Assembly (NCBI GenBank): GCA_000827205.1
Contig: KN832567.1
Coordinates: 455,189-519,188 of the forward strand
DNA: 64,000 bases
Source: Plicaturopsis crispa FD-325 SS-3
Lineage: Eukaryota; Basidiomycota; Agaricomycetes; Amylocorticiales; Amylocorticiaceae
Reading direction: 5' to 3'
In this document: positions 55,078-64,000 of the stretch, piece by piece
Numbering within the stretch: the stretch's first letter is position 1
Layout of the letters: each line of letters starts with the position of its first letter
Made by a program: the position numbers and the translations under genes
Notes under the pieces: model-generated
Database searches by the model: none
Told to the model about the DNA's origin: nothing
Seen by the model: only the letters and a program-made list of their open reading frames with translations

Positions 55078-57123
55078 TCAAGACGACATGGCGCGTTCGA
55101 TGGCTAGCTGCACGCGGACGCGTGCCGCTCTTCCCTCGGGTGACTGTCCGCCAATAAATCGGTTATCATCCCCGAGACCCACGGTCACGCCGCGGTATAG
55201 GAGGGCCAGTATCTTGATCCATTGCTGTCCCCAGATGGCGACGGCTTCCGTGCCGTATACATCCAACCCAGCTACATAAAAGAATAGTACAAGATCAGTA
55301 AACCACCCTTGTTATTTGTCTGACAGACAGGAACGTGGAATGGAAACTCACCATGAAGAACGACAGGCGCCACGGGTGAGTCCAGTAACGCCTTCTCGCC
55401 GGTCATTCGTGCGAAGAAGCCCCAGACTCGTGGCGTTTGAAACAGCCTGTGCAGTGGCTTGTCGACTGGCGTCCGCAGCACATGAAAATACACCCTCATC
55501 ATGCCACCAACGCGAGCGCTATACTCCGAAGCACTTTCGCGATCACCTTCACTGCCTCTGCGATACCCGAGGGCCTTGATGCGTTGCTCCTCGTCTGTCC
55601 ACGGCGCTCCGTCGACGTCGGTCTCGGGTACGACGACCGGCACAGGCCATCCCCCCGAACGCTGGACGAGCTTGGCAAAAAATATATCCGCAAAGCCGTC
55701 CAATCCCGTAATGAGATTGGTGGTTACTCCGGCTAGAGGGATGGCGCTCCGTGGCTCAGCGGTGACCTCCGTCTCAGCTTGTAGGAGAATAGCTTTTGCC
55801 AGCGACGAAAGACCGGCGTAGTAGACTTCTTCGTTGGGTGCCTGTCCGAAAAGGTCGCAGATTTCTCGTGACTAGCGTGCAGTCATCCTGTCAGCAACGA
55901 GGTCCCATCATATATTGGCTCGGTGCTTACGATGCGTGCGATTTCTTGGGGGTCGTTTGTCAATTGTCCGATCTTGGGGGTAATCTGTCTGCGCAGCCAA
56001 TTCCACATCGTCTTCAGCTCTTTGTTGGCCTTGACGTTCTTCATCGGTCCCGACTTCAAGTTCTGCGGTCGCTGTCAGAAGGTGTTACAAGGAACAAGGA
56101 TAACACTTACCTTTAGAACGGTCCGAGCATGAGTCCAATCTTCGGTTGCCGTAGTTAGTCCCAAAGCTCGCCGGCCCTCTTCCTCCGCTTGCGTCCGTTC
56201 AGTCTTGAGCTTTTCCGCTTCGGCCTCCTTCTGCTTCCTCTCTTCCTCTTCCTTCTTTGCCTTCTCCTCTTCGTGTCTCCGTTTTTCCTCCTCAAGTCGC
56301 CTCTTCGTCTCCGCGTCTCTTTGCTTCTTCAGCGCTTCCTCTTGCCTCTTCCGCTCGGCCTCCGCCTTCGCATCCGCTTTGTCCTGCTCGTACTTGATGG
56401 CTTTGTCGATCCGCTCCCAAAGCTTCTCGTCGCGTTTCTTCCACTGTTCCTTGAGAAGGTCCTCTTCGCCTTGCTGCTTGACCCGTAGAGCGCCTAGAGC
56501 TTTCTCGACTTCCATCATCTGATTTGTGTGCAGGAGGGCAAGTCGTGCAGCGTCTGCTGCGCGTGCTTTCTCCATTTCGTCGCGCCGCTGAGAACGGATA
56601 GTGGTTTGCTCCCGACGAGCTGTCCGCTGCATGTGACATCAGTACATGTGTGCAGAATAAAGTCTAAACCACGTACGAATGCATCCCGACGCGTCTCCTT
56701 TTCCCATTCCTCGTAAGGATCCCTGTGTCTGGTCCGCAATCGGATTGCGGCGACGGTATCCTCCACGTAACGTTGCTCCAAGTGACTCCGGTGTACATGT
56801 TTTCGCTTTCTGCATATTCGTTCAGATTGTAAAACTGAAATGATTATGGAAAGACTTGCGGTGGAGATATGGGAGCTTTGAAAACAGATGCAGAACTAGA
56901 GGACGAGGAGCTCGCGCTCGATCCAGCGTCGGAGGACGCGTCGCTAGAGTCGTCTTCAGAATCAGAGTGTAGTCCGTAACCTGATGATTTTCGGGGCTCT
57001 CTGTGGGACCTGATTCTAGGCGGTTAGTATGCAACAGGGAAGAGGTATATAATGAGACGCTTCGCACCGGGACACCCTCCTCACTGGCGAGGGAGAAAGT
57101 GATCGAGGCGCGCCAAACCGCAT
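55078..57123 (-). CDS. gle1: Gle1-like nucleoporin, mRNA export factor
   Basis: Gle1 activates the DEAD-box helicase Dbp5 at the cytoplasmic face of the nuclear pore and so finishes mRNA export. The start at 57123 reads MRFGAPRSLSPSPVRRVSR, followed by a disordered Ser-rich segment. A long charged coiled coil follows (about 56130-56640, rich in K-R-x-E-E-E repeats). The globular GLE1 domain comes last: NVKANKELKTMWNWLRRQIT (about 56030), GLDGFADIFFAKLVQ, GGWPVPVVVPETD, and the end AIWGQQWIKILALLYRGVT to RAMSS. Introns of about 50 nt. It is head-to-head with the F-box-like gene, with start codons 382 bp apart. Confidence 0.88.
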
Positions 57124-57505
57124 GGCCGGAAAGTGTAGGCAGATTGTGGGAGCGGAGTAACGGGGATGCGGCTGCCACGATAGTATATAGGGTCGTCGGA
57201 TAGAAAGTGTAGCTAATGCAGATCGGTCCGGAACTGAATGTTGTTAGCCACAGCTGCGATAGAGTCAGGTAGCGCTGGGTTGTCGGACGTAAAAGATATG
57301 TTCAGGAGATCGTCAGGACAGTGATATTTGAGGTTTCGTGAGAATAGTAGTTCGTTACAGGTCGTGGTTGTGAAGTATGAAGCCAAGGTGAAGAACATGA
57401 CCTCGACGAAACCAGGATGTTCCGCCACTCGGCGGGACTTCCGAATACCGCACGGCGACAGCAGGACCAGCAACTTGAAGACCTCTCTGCTCGTTATTTA
57501 CTACG
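57124..57505. promoter_or_regulatory. Divergent promoter region Gle1 / F-box-like gene
   Basis: There are 382 bp between divergent start codons. No clear TATA box is seen for either gene. Confidence 0.4.
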
Positions 57506-58546
57506 ATGAATCCAACTTTGCCCATAGAACTCATTCACAATATCATATTTCTTCTGCTAGACACGCCTCGTGTGCACAGCGACGACTTGGGCCAAAATAC
57601 GAAGCCGGCGTGGGATCTCTTCGAGTCGTTGACTCTGGCTTGCCATGCGTACCGCAGAATTGCTCTCGAGGCCTGGTTTCGCACAGTATTCATCTCGTAT
57701 GAGGATTTCCAAGATCGCAGCTCTTGGATGTTATCTGACATTGTGATTCAGACCAAGTGAGTTGAAATCCACGTATAGAGGCGTTGTCTATACCCTGATG
57801 CTGTCTGGAACGGAAGGGAATTACATCTGGTAGCCATACGCTCTTCGCCAAATTGGCAAGCTTGGAATTTGAATCTCGACAATTTCAGGCGCCTTGAGAA
57901 ACTTCGAGTGGACTGTCGCTCTTGGCAAAGTCTCCACACTCACAACCTCGCCTGTAATGCACCACCCTCACTACAGACCGTCGATCTTCGCGGCCTTCGA
58001 TGGCCTTCCCCCAAGTATCTCAGTGGCATAGCGCGCTGCCTTCCGCATACCAGAGTACTGCGGCTCAGCTTTTTTGCTCTGGTATGGTGCAGTCTCTGTA
58101 ACTTGGCTAGACTGGCGACATTTAAAGACACCCCGGAGGACCTCACGTATGAAGGTGGTATCGGGCTGCCAGTGCGTATAATATATCCCATTCGTGATCC
58201 TTGGAAATCCTCTGACTCCATGGTATAGCTCATCTATGCCCGTGAACTTTCGTCACTCGAGTTCCTGCATACCGTGCATATGTCGGCGCCCTACAGGCTT
58301 GGTGGCTGCACCACACTGAAACAGTCGGACAACGCAAGCCTGTGGACCGGCGAATGCGATGCTTGCATGAATCTAATGTATGCAGTCGAAGGGTATAGGG
58401 AGGATTACGCCGCGAACAAGAAAAATCTGCACGCATCACGGCCCCCGATGCTCACGAAGGTCAATTGGGCTTTTCGTCACCTTACGAAGAGTAGGGGCGT
58501 CGAGGACACCGAAAGTGACGGCGAGTGGAGTGAATCAGAGGAGTGA
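57506..58546 (+). CDS. F-box/LRR-like protein, fungal type
   Basis: The start MNPTLPIELIHNIIFLLLDT looks like a degenerate F-box (L-P-x-E-L/I-x-x-x-I). It is followed by SLTLACHAYRRIALEAWFRT, a typical continuation in Agaricomycete F-box-like proteins. After an intron (from about 57757) come leucine-rich segments: NLDNFRRLEKLRVDC, PSLQTVDLRGLRWPSPKYLS and HTRVLRLSFFAL. A further intron (about 58173-58229) joins EGGIGLP to LIYARELSSLEFLHTVHM. The acidic end is EDTESDGEWSESEE. Such proteins are expanded in mushrooms and may recruit substrates to SCF ubiquitin ligases, but the F-box match is weak and the function is unproven. The second intron's acceptor is unclear. Confidence 0.65.
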
Positions 58547-59323
58547 TCACTCCAGCTTCTCGTCTTTCGCATAGGGAGACCATTTGCAGCCTTAATGCGC
58601 ATGTCAGTACGGCTGGTTGTTTCTAATTGGCTTTTCTTACTAACAGTGATTGATTTGAGGCGCTTTAGCATCTTTGTCGTGATCCCAATTGTGGCTTTGC
58701 CATTTTGATCATCGTCCTCGGTAACATCGTCCTCGGTAAGCGCCACACTAGCAGTGCATCAGCATAAAGAAAGCTGAAGTAATCGCGGAGAAAAGCCGAG
58801 CTTCAGTGACAGGAATTAGATGCACTCGGAATAGCTACGACCTCATCCACAATGATTGCCAGCTCATCCTCAATAGCACGCCTTGTTTTGTGGCAGTGAT
58901 ACTCTTCCACCGACGACTTGCCACGAACGGGCGAATGTCGACTTGCAAACGCCAATCAGAGCGCCATATATACCAGCGTATTTCGCCGACGAATACTAAT
59001 GCCACCCATGTGCCATGTGTCTGACTGACCTGTCTAGATCAGATGCAACTTGTAAGCGATCGCGTGAATATATTGTAGCGCAAAGGAATCTGACTTCTAC
59101 ATCAGCCACTCTCTCGTCGTCTTCTCGTCCGCCTGACATACCCCACGCGCTTTGCGAGGATGTCCCGAGTCGCACAACAAGATGCACGCCATTGTTCCAT
59201 TTGCGCAGTTGTCATCGGCAACGTCCACGACTGGTTCTTCCGGCTGGCTAAAGATCGGCCCTTCGAAAACCCGCCCCACTTTTGTCCCCTTCATCCCTCT
59301 TACCAGTCGCATTGAGTGCCACC
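58547..59323. other. Intergenic region with no recognised gene
   Basis: A minus-strand open stretch at 58477-58746 is rich in Asp and Lys but has no domain. GTCCTCGGTAA is repeated directly at about 58713-58740. Nothing else is seen. Confidence 0.4.
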
Positions 59324-60591
59324 ATGGTGAACTTCACGATTCTAGCAGGAGGATACACGACCTTCATCGCGGCATACCTATTCGATTCCGATGCGTCGAC
59401 CCTCAGCCTGCTCAATCAGTCCCCAACGGGTGACAGTCCATCCTGGATCGCCTTACATCCGACGAACAAAAGCATTCTTTAGTACGTTCGCCTTTCATTG
59501 CCTACAAGATGGATCTAACAGGATCCTCAGTGCGACGAACGAGGTGACGCAAGGAGCATTGCAGACGTTCTCAGTCGGGACGGATGGAGTGCTCGCGGGG
59601 CCTATAGACACTATCAGTTCCGGAGGCGACTCACCCGCCTTTGCGACTCCGCTGTCTACGGGTGAGGTAGTCGTCTTGAACGTGCGTTGACATATCCCTT
59701 ATGTATCAGTACGATGCTGAATATTCTTCAGTATGGCTCGGGAAATGGCAAGATTGTCCCCACCACACCTGACCCAGAACACTTCTTGCAATCCGCCCCA
59801 CTGATCACGTTCCCCGTACCGACCGGTGGCGAGGGCGTGTCTCATCCACATATGGCCTTGGAATATAAGGACGAATTGTTTGTAGCCGACCTTGTGCGTA
59901 TTCTCTCAATATCCACGATAACCGCACTCAGATTGGCATCTCGTATAGGGCGGCGATAAAGTGTGGAGGCTTGGTAATGACGGTTCTGAAAACTGGACGA
60001 TCCACGGATTCATCGAGCAACCTGCTAACAGTGGGCCACGGCACATGGCCGTATACAGTCTGTATCCCTACCAGCCCCTTCGTTTCGAGGCAACAGTTGA
60101 CACGTTTACCCGCAGATGATGAGCTGTATGTGCTCCACGAGCTATCCAGCACGTTGACAGTCCAAGCCATACCGCCCGCTCCCAACGGCACGACCCCTCT
60201 CCTCGCGAATGTATCTATCGTTCCTCCTAATCCACCCGCGGGTGCCGCCTTCGCCGGTGGCGAAATCAACATCCCCACCCACGGAAAACCCTTTATTTAC
60301 ACTTCCAACCGCAACACCGGCACGCAGGACCCGCGCGGCGACGCGATCTCGATCTACCAGCGCACCGCGTCGGGCCTCAACCTCACAGGACAGGTGTTCA
60401 CGGGCATCGACCAGATTCGCGGAATGCAGATCGGCCCGAGCGACGGCGACGAGGCGGATCAGTATGTTATCGCGGGCGGCGTCGCGGGGACGGCTGGCGT
60501 GGTGGTTTACAAGGTGACGGAGACCGGGAACCTCACCGAGGTCGCACGAAACACAGATCTGCCTACGAGAACCAGCTTCGTGTGGCTGTAG
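59324..60591 (+). CDS. Lactonase-type seven-bladed beta-propeller (6-phosphogluconolactonase-like, YbhE family)
   Basis: The protein begins MVNFTILAGGYTTFIAAYLF, then SPSWIALHPTNKSILY-ATNE. The H-P-x-x-x-x-L-Y-x-x-N-E block is the family hallmark. Later blocks are GVSHPHMALEYKDELFVADL, GGDKVWRLGNDG, GPRHMAVY, DDELYVLHELSSTLTVQAI, GGEINIPTHGKPFIYTSNRN, and QIRGMQIGPSDGDEADQYVI. Repeated H/P-H-x-x-x and L-Y/F-V-x-x-E motifs mark the blades. Relatives include bacterial 6-phosphogluconolactonase and fungal carboxy-cis,cis-muconate cyclase. In fungi most are uncharacterised, so the substrate is open. At least four introns, of about 45-70 nt; stop at 60589-60591. It converges with the SDR gene, 132 bp away. 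Confidence 0.85.
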
Positions 60592-60723
60592 TACTGGTGC
60601 TGTGCACTAGCAGCTGCTGGAAAATACGATGGCAAAATGTTGAACGTCATGTCTGTACGTGAATGCCTCAGTCATTCGTTGATCTAATACACACTCGTTC
60701 GCATTCGTATCCCGATGAAGCCC

Positions 60724-61893
60724 TCAGTCGAAGTGATAGCCTCCATCGCAGGTCAGCTGTGAGAATGGTGAGTATCTTGCCGAGATATTTGAGGACAAAC
60801 ACTTACGCTTTGCCCTAGATTGGTAAAAAAAAACAATCAGTGCAATGTTTGCAAGAGTCAAAGAGGGCCGCGCGCGACTCACCCGTGATAAAATGAGCCT
60901 CTTTCGATGCGATATAGGACACTAAGCTAGCAATATCTTCAGCAGTGCCTGTGTGTCCTACGACAGACCCCTTCGCCATCTACACAAAATCATAGATGTA
61001 AGTCAATCCAAAACACCAACTATCAAGCATCTCACAGCGTCCAAAAACGATCCAGGTGCAGCTCCCATCTCAACAGTGGCCTCCTCCATGGATTGGACTA
61101 CAGCACCCTGTCTGTTAGCCGCAATTCGACTTGAAGTCAAGAACACGTACGCATGGGCGTATATATAGCCCCTGGTGCATACGTGTTGACTGTGATGCCG
61201 TACTTTCCGAGGGCACTGGCGACCGATTGAGATAGCCCACGAACGGCGAACTTACTCGCGCAGTAGGCGCTCCCGAGTTCGAATCCTTTCATTCCGATAT
61301 TGTGAGTGCTTTCTACCAGTCGTGCACTTGAGCGCTTACCCTTCTTTCCTCCCACAGACGAGGCGCCGATTATTCTGCCACCGCGTCCCTGGGCAACCAT
61401 TCGTTGTCCAGCGTACTTATAGCAGAGCATCACGCCTTTGACGTTGACGTTGAAGATTCTATCCCAATCTGCGACGGATGCTGAACTGCCGTCAGCTTCT
61501 TGGTTGCCTCAAAAGCAGGAGGTAAACCGTACTGTCGAAGAAAGGTGCCCAAGTAATTACGCCGGCATTGGCGACCATCTATCCGTCAATTAAATCAGAG
61601 AAGCCACGCCCGGAAGGATGGACATCTTCACTCACAACATCGAGGCCGCCCAGTTCCGCCACCACCGTGTCGATCATGGTCTTCACCTGCTCCTCTACAG
61701 ATACATCAGCAAAAACGCAGCGGGACTTCCGTCCTTTCTTCTCAATGTCTGCTCGCAAGCTCTCGAGGTCCACTTTCTTCGCTGCGATGTCGTTGACGGC
61801 TACGTCGAAACCATCGTCGGCAAGTCGCAGCGCAATTGCGCGGCCGATGCCTTGCGCTGCTCCAGTTACGAGCGATACTCCCTGCGATGACAT
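60724..61893 (-). CDS. Short-chain dehydrogenase/reductase, acetoin/butanediol dehydrogenase-like
   Basis: The Rossmann start MSSQGVSLVTGAAQGIGRAI carries T-G-x3-G-I-G. Then follow FADVSVEEQVKTMID, VANAGVITWAPFFDS (N-A-G), and DWDRIFNVNVKGVMLCYKYA. The catalytic Ser lies in GRIIGASSVGGKK and the Y-x3-K pair in SAYCASKFAVRGLSQS. KYGITVNTYAPGAIYTPM and the end ASKEAHFITGQSLTCDGGYH follow, the last being a typical SDR C-terminus. The Asn-Asp at the end of beta-2 (VNDIAA) suggests NAD(H) preference. Closest in style to diacetyl reductases and meso-butanediol dehydrogenases. At least six exons, including a very short one near 60810 that codes part of GQS. Confidence 0.88.
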
Positions 61894-62479
61894 AGCGGTG
61901 CAATGGCGATTGGGGGGCTGTGGGCTCAGAATAGATGCTTTCTACTGAGCTCCGTTGCTGCTTTAAGCACTGAGCAGCTACACACTGATGCTTCGCGATG
62001 TGCGTGTGACAGTCGTGGGCATATCCTACGTTTGCCTCGTCAGCTGAGTAGACATTCTGTCCGAAGCCCTCTCAGATCAAACGTACTCATCTGGGCTGCG
62101 TACACGGTAGACGCTGTGCAGTGTCTCTGCCTAACTTGCGCTTGATAAAGGTTTGAGAGCCTGTAATGCTTGCTTGACGGGAATTTGAACGCGTATGTAC
62201 CGAGATTGATAGCGACTATAGCCATTTCGACAGATTCATGTGCAGCATGGAAGGGATTTGAAGACAGGGACCTTGATCATGAACGTTGTAATGTAGTTCA
62301 TCACGATATTTAGTCGGCGTGTAAGACTCGGACAGCGGCAATTCTAGAGACGCGCTTCCAATCTCCAACCTGTCTCAAACTCTCATCCTGCTTTGACCAT
62401 CCCGCTGCCTGCCTGCAGCCGGGGCTTGTATTTGCCCGGATTCTCTCTACATTTCGTGCTCGCTTGTAGTCTTCGACTG
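61894..62479. other. Divergent intergenic region SDR / Bet1
   Basis: The SDR and Bet1 genes are transcribed away from each other, with 586 bp between start codons. A pyrimidine-rich segment precedes the Bet1 start. No other gene is seen. Confidence 0.45.
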
Positions 62480-62948
62480 ATGTCGACATCGCGGGGCCGC
62501 GTCGAGGATACCTACGAGGCTCAGAATGACCAACGGTTAGACGAGCTTCACTCGAAGATCCGAACTCTTCGCGGCGTAAGTCCCAACACTTTCTCAGCCA
62601 TTGTTGCGGACTCCGAGTCTAACCAAGTCGTTCACGCTGTATAAGGTCACAACGGACATCAATGACGATGTTGAACGACAAAATTTGACTCTGGATGAGA
62701 CTGTGAGTTTTCTCGTTCAATCGTGTTGTATGCACGCGTCCGACGTGGCGAGGAAACAGGGTGATCGGTTCAACTCCTTTGGCGCGTCCCTTGCGGAGAC
62801 ATCACGGCGCGCAGGACAGGCATTTGGAACCGGCCCCGGAGGCGTGAAGGCGTTTCGACTGACTGTTCAAATTGTATCCTTCATCGTCGGCTTTTGGATC
62901 ACATACAAGATTATTGGGATGTTTCGTGGGCGGACAACAGAGATGTAA
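62480..62948 (+). CDS. Bet1-like Qc-SNARE of ER-Golgi transport
   Basis: Three exons code about 112 residues: MSTSRGRVEDTYEAQNDQRL, DELHSKIRTLRG, then VTTDINDDVERQNLTLDET, then GDRFNSFGASLAETSRRAGQ. A membrane anchor, FRLTVQIVSFIVGFWITYKI, and the short tail IGMFRGRTTEM end it. The zero-layer Gln is in V-E-R-Q-N, as in yeast and human Bet1, and the Gly/Phe-rich linker before the anchor is typical. It acts in fusion of COPII vesicles with the Golgi. The introns follow TLRG (gtaagt) and LDET (gtgagt). The stop is TAA at 62946-62948. Confidence 0.92.
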
Positions 62949-64000
62949 TGGCATACTATAGTCACTAGGTGCGTCGTTATCTTGTAGCACTGTGTAGGGA
63001 TGCTCATGCTATCAGAAGGGCTTTTGTAATTAACATAATAATACAGTGCTTCGTCATCTGTTCCGTTGCGACTCCGAAGTCTCAAAGACATACGCCCACA
63101 GTCCAGGAGAGCTCTCGTGGCGGATCCTCAATAAGGCCATTGATGCAGATGTTCCATGTGTCACTGTTTCGCTTGCGGTGAGAGGTACGTCGCGCACGAG
63201 TTCTCTGCTGCTGACCCTCCTCTCCATCAGCTGTGGTTTGATAACTGCACTTCAACCCAGAGCACCTTCCATGGAATCACCCAGTGCTAAATGAATCGCC
63301 AATAAGGCCAAATACAGTCAGCAGGAAGCACGGCTCACCGACTAATGCTGCAGCACATTCCGGGGGATCTCTACGTTCGTCTTTCTCGTCAACATCGGCC
63401 ATGCCGCTCCAGAAGGTGTGAGCCGGGGATTCATATAGATGCATGAATACATGTACGTCGTGTCGTGTATAGTTGTGCTCTACGCGGGAGAACTCTGCTT
63501 ACGATTTATACTTCCCGGCCAGCCACGTCGTCGAGGTTATAAATTCTCCTCGATTGGCAGATGCATCCCTAGCATCGTCTCTCGTGCGTGAAATTCATTT
63601 TCTGAGGACAACTATGCTAGTCGCCCACCCAAATTGCTGACCACCGGTTTCTCTATTGCTATAGCGGTCACGACGAGGTATAGCATACGGCGAGAGCGAC
63701 ATGCGACTTCAATTATTCTTCAATCCCTCTGAATAATGAAGTGAACCTGATTTGAGCCTAGAATTAAGGCCCGTGACCCGGACCCTCGGCACAACTCCGG
63801 AATGACCCGTTTTGTCTCCGTTACCAAGGGATCGGGGGAGATAGTCTCCACAACCACGGGTCCAAGGCGAGTAGTCTCCGCAGCCTGGGGTTTCTTCATT
63901 ATTCGACACTCAACGTCCCTCCTCCTCCCGGGCGCCGTAGAAATGTTTGCATTGTCTTCCTCGCCGTATGCTGTGCCTCACAATGGAATAGAGAAAAAAG
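62949..64000. other. Final 1.05 kb with no recognised gene
   Basis: A plus-strand stretch at about 63085-63180 reads like a coding exon (KTYAHSPGELSWRILNKAI) before a possible gtgaga donor, but no start, further exon or domain could be linked to it. A minus-strand open frame at 63709-63909 has two copies of GCGDY and no known domain. Either could belong to a gene running past the edge. Confidence 0.35.

Noticed and set aside
39051-61893. GH71, P450, SDR and lactonase genes as one biosynthetic cluster
   Set aside because: They are separated by housekeeping genes (Gle1, costars) and long gaps, and no core synthase is present.

Overview
The window is nuclear DNA of a filamentous fungus, very probably an Agaricomycete (mushroom-forming basidiomycete). 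Genes are densely packed on both strands and broken by many introns of about 45-65 nt with GT..AG (rarely GC..AG) borders. The gene set is fungal: alpha-1,3-glucanase, YOR1-like ABCC pumps, a fungal-type P450, Sct1/Gpt2 acyltransferase and Gle1. No tRNA, rRNA, CRISPR array or retroelement was recognised.

Layout. 1-158: first exon of triosephosphate isomerase, cut by the window edge. 0.95-3.7 kb: an hAT-like DNA element with an 8-bp target duplication, carrying a second 1.47-kb inverted-repeat element inside it. 4.2-10.1 kb (+): ABC transporter A. 10.5-12.4 and 15.7-18.7 kb (-): two related RING-finger/coiled-coil genes in tandem. 20.3-26.8 kb: housekeeping block (Sct1/Gpt2-type acyltransferase, ribosomal protein uS11, Nop4/RBM28). 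26.9-33.0 kb (-): ABC transporter B, a close paralogue of A in opposite orientation. 33.7-38.3 kb: Sec61 beta, a VAMP7-like R-SNARE, a SET/MYND protein and an EXD1-like 3'-5' exonuclease. 39-40.6 kb: secreted GH71 alpha-1,3-glucanase. 41.0-42.2 kb: a 1.1-kb non-autonomous hAT-like element next to a short telomere-like repeat. 43.2 kb: a stand-alone cyanase-type helix-turn-helix protein. 46.3-48.2 kb (-): a third RING gene of the same family. 48.2-51.5 kb is gene-poor. 51.5-63 kb: costars protein, P450, Gle1, an F-box/LRR-like protein, a lactonase-type beta-propeller, a short-chain dehydrogenase and Bet1.

Main discovery. The three RING genes keep a 4-nucleotide exon between two introns of 50-61 nt, in the same phase (2 in, 0 out) and at the same place in the protein: near the end of the coiled coil, before the disordered tail. 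The exon reads acaa, acaa and caaa. All three proteins also share a His/Ile-x-(I/V)-D or R-I-D motif just after the RING and a W-L motif before the coiled coil. They look like one uncharacterised fungal RING family with an ultra-short conserved exon. The theme recurs: both ABC genes use an 11-nt exon encoding the GGQK of the NBD1 signature, the acyltransferase uses a 13-nt exon, and uS11 and Sec61 beta have an intron directly after the ATG.

Functional grouping. Head-to-head pairs with about 210-220 bp between start codons join related functions: uS11 with Nop4 (ribosome production), and Sec61 beta with the R-SNARE (secretory pathway). Bet1, Sec61 beta, the R-SNARE and the acyltransferase all serve endomembranes. 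The accessory genes (two ABC pumps, P450, GH71, SDR, lactonase) are scattered rather than forming an obvious biosynthetic cluster.
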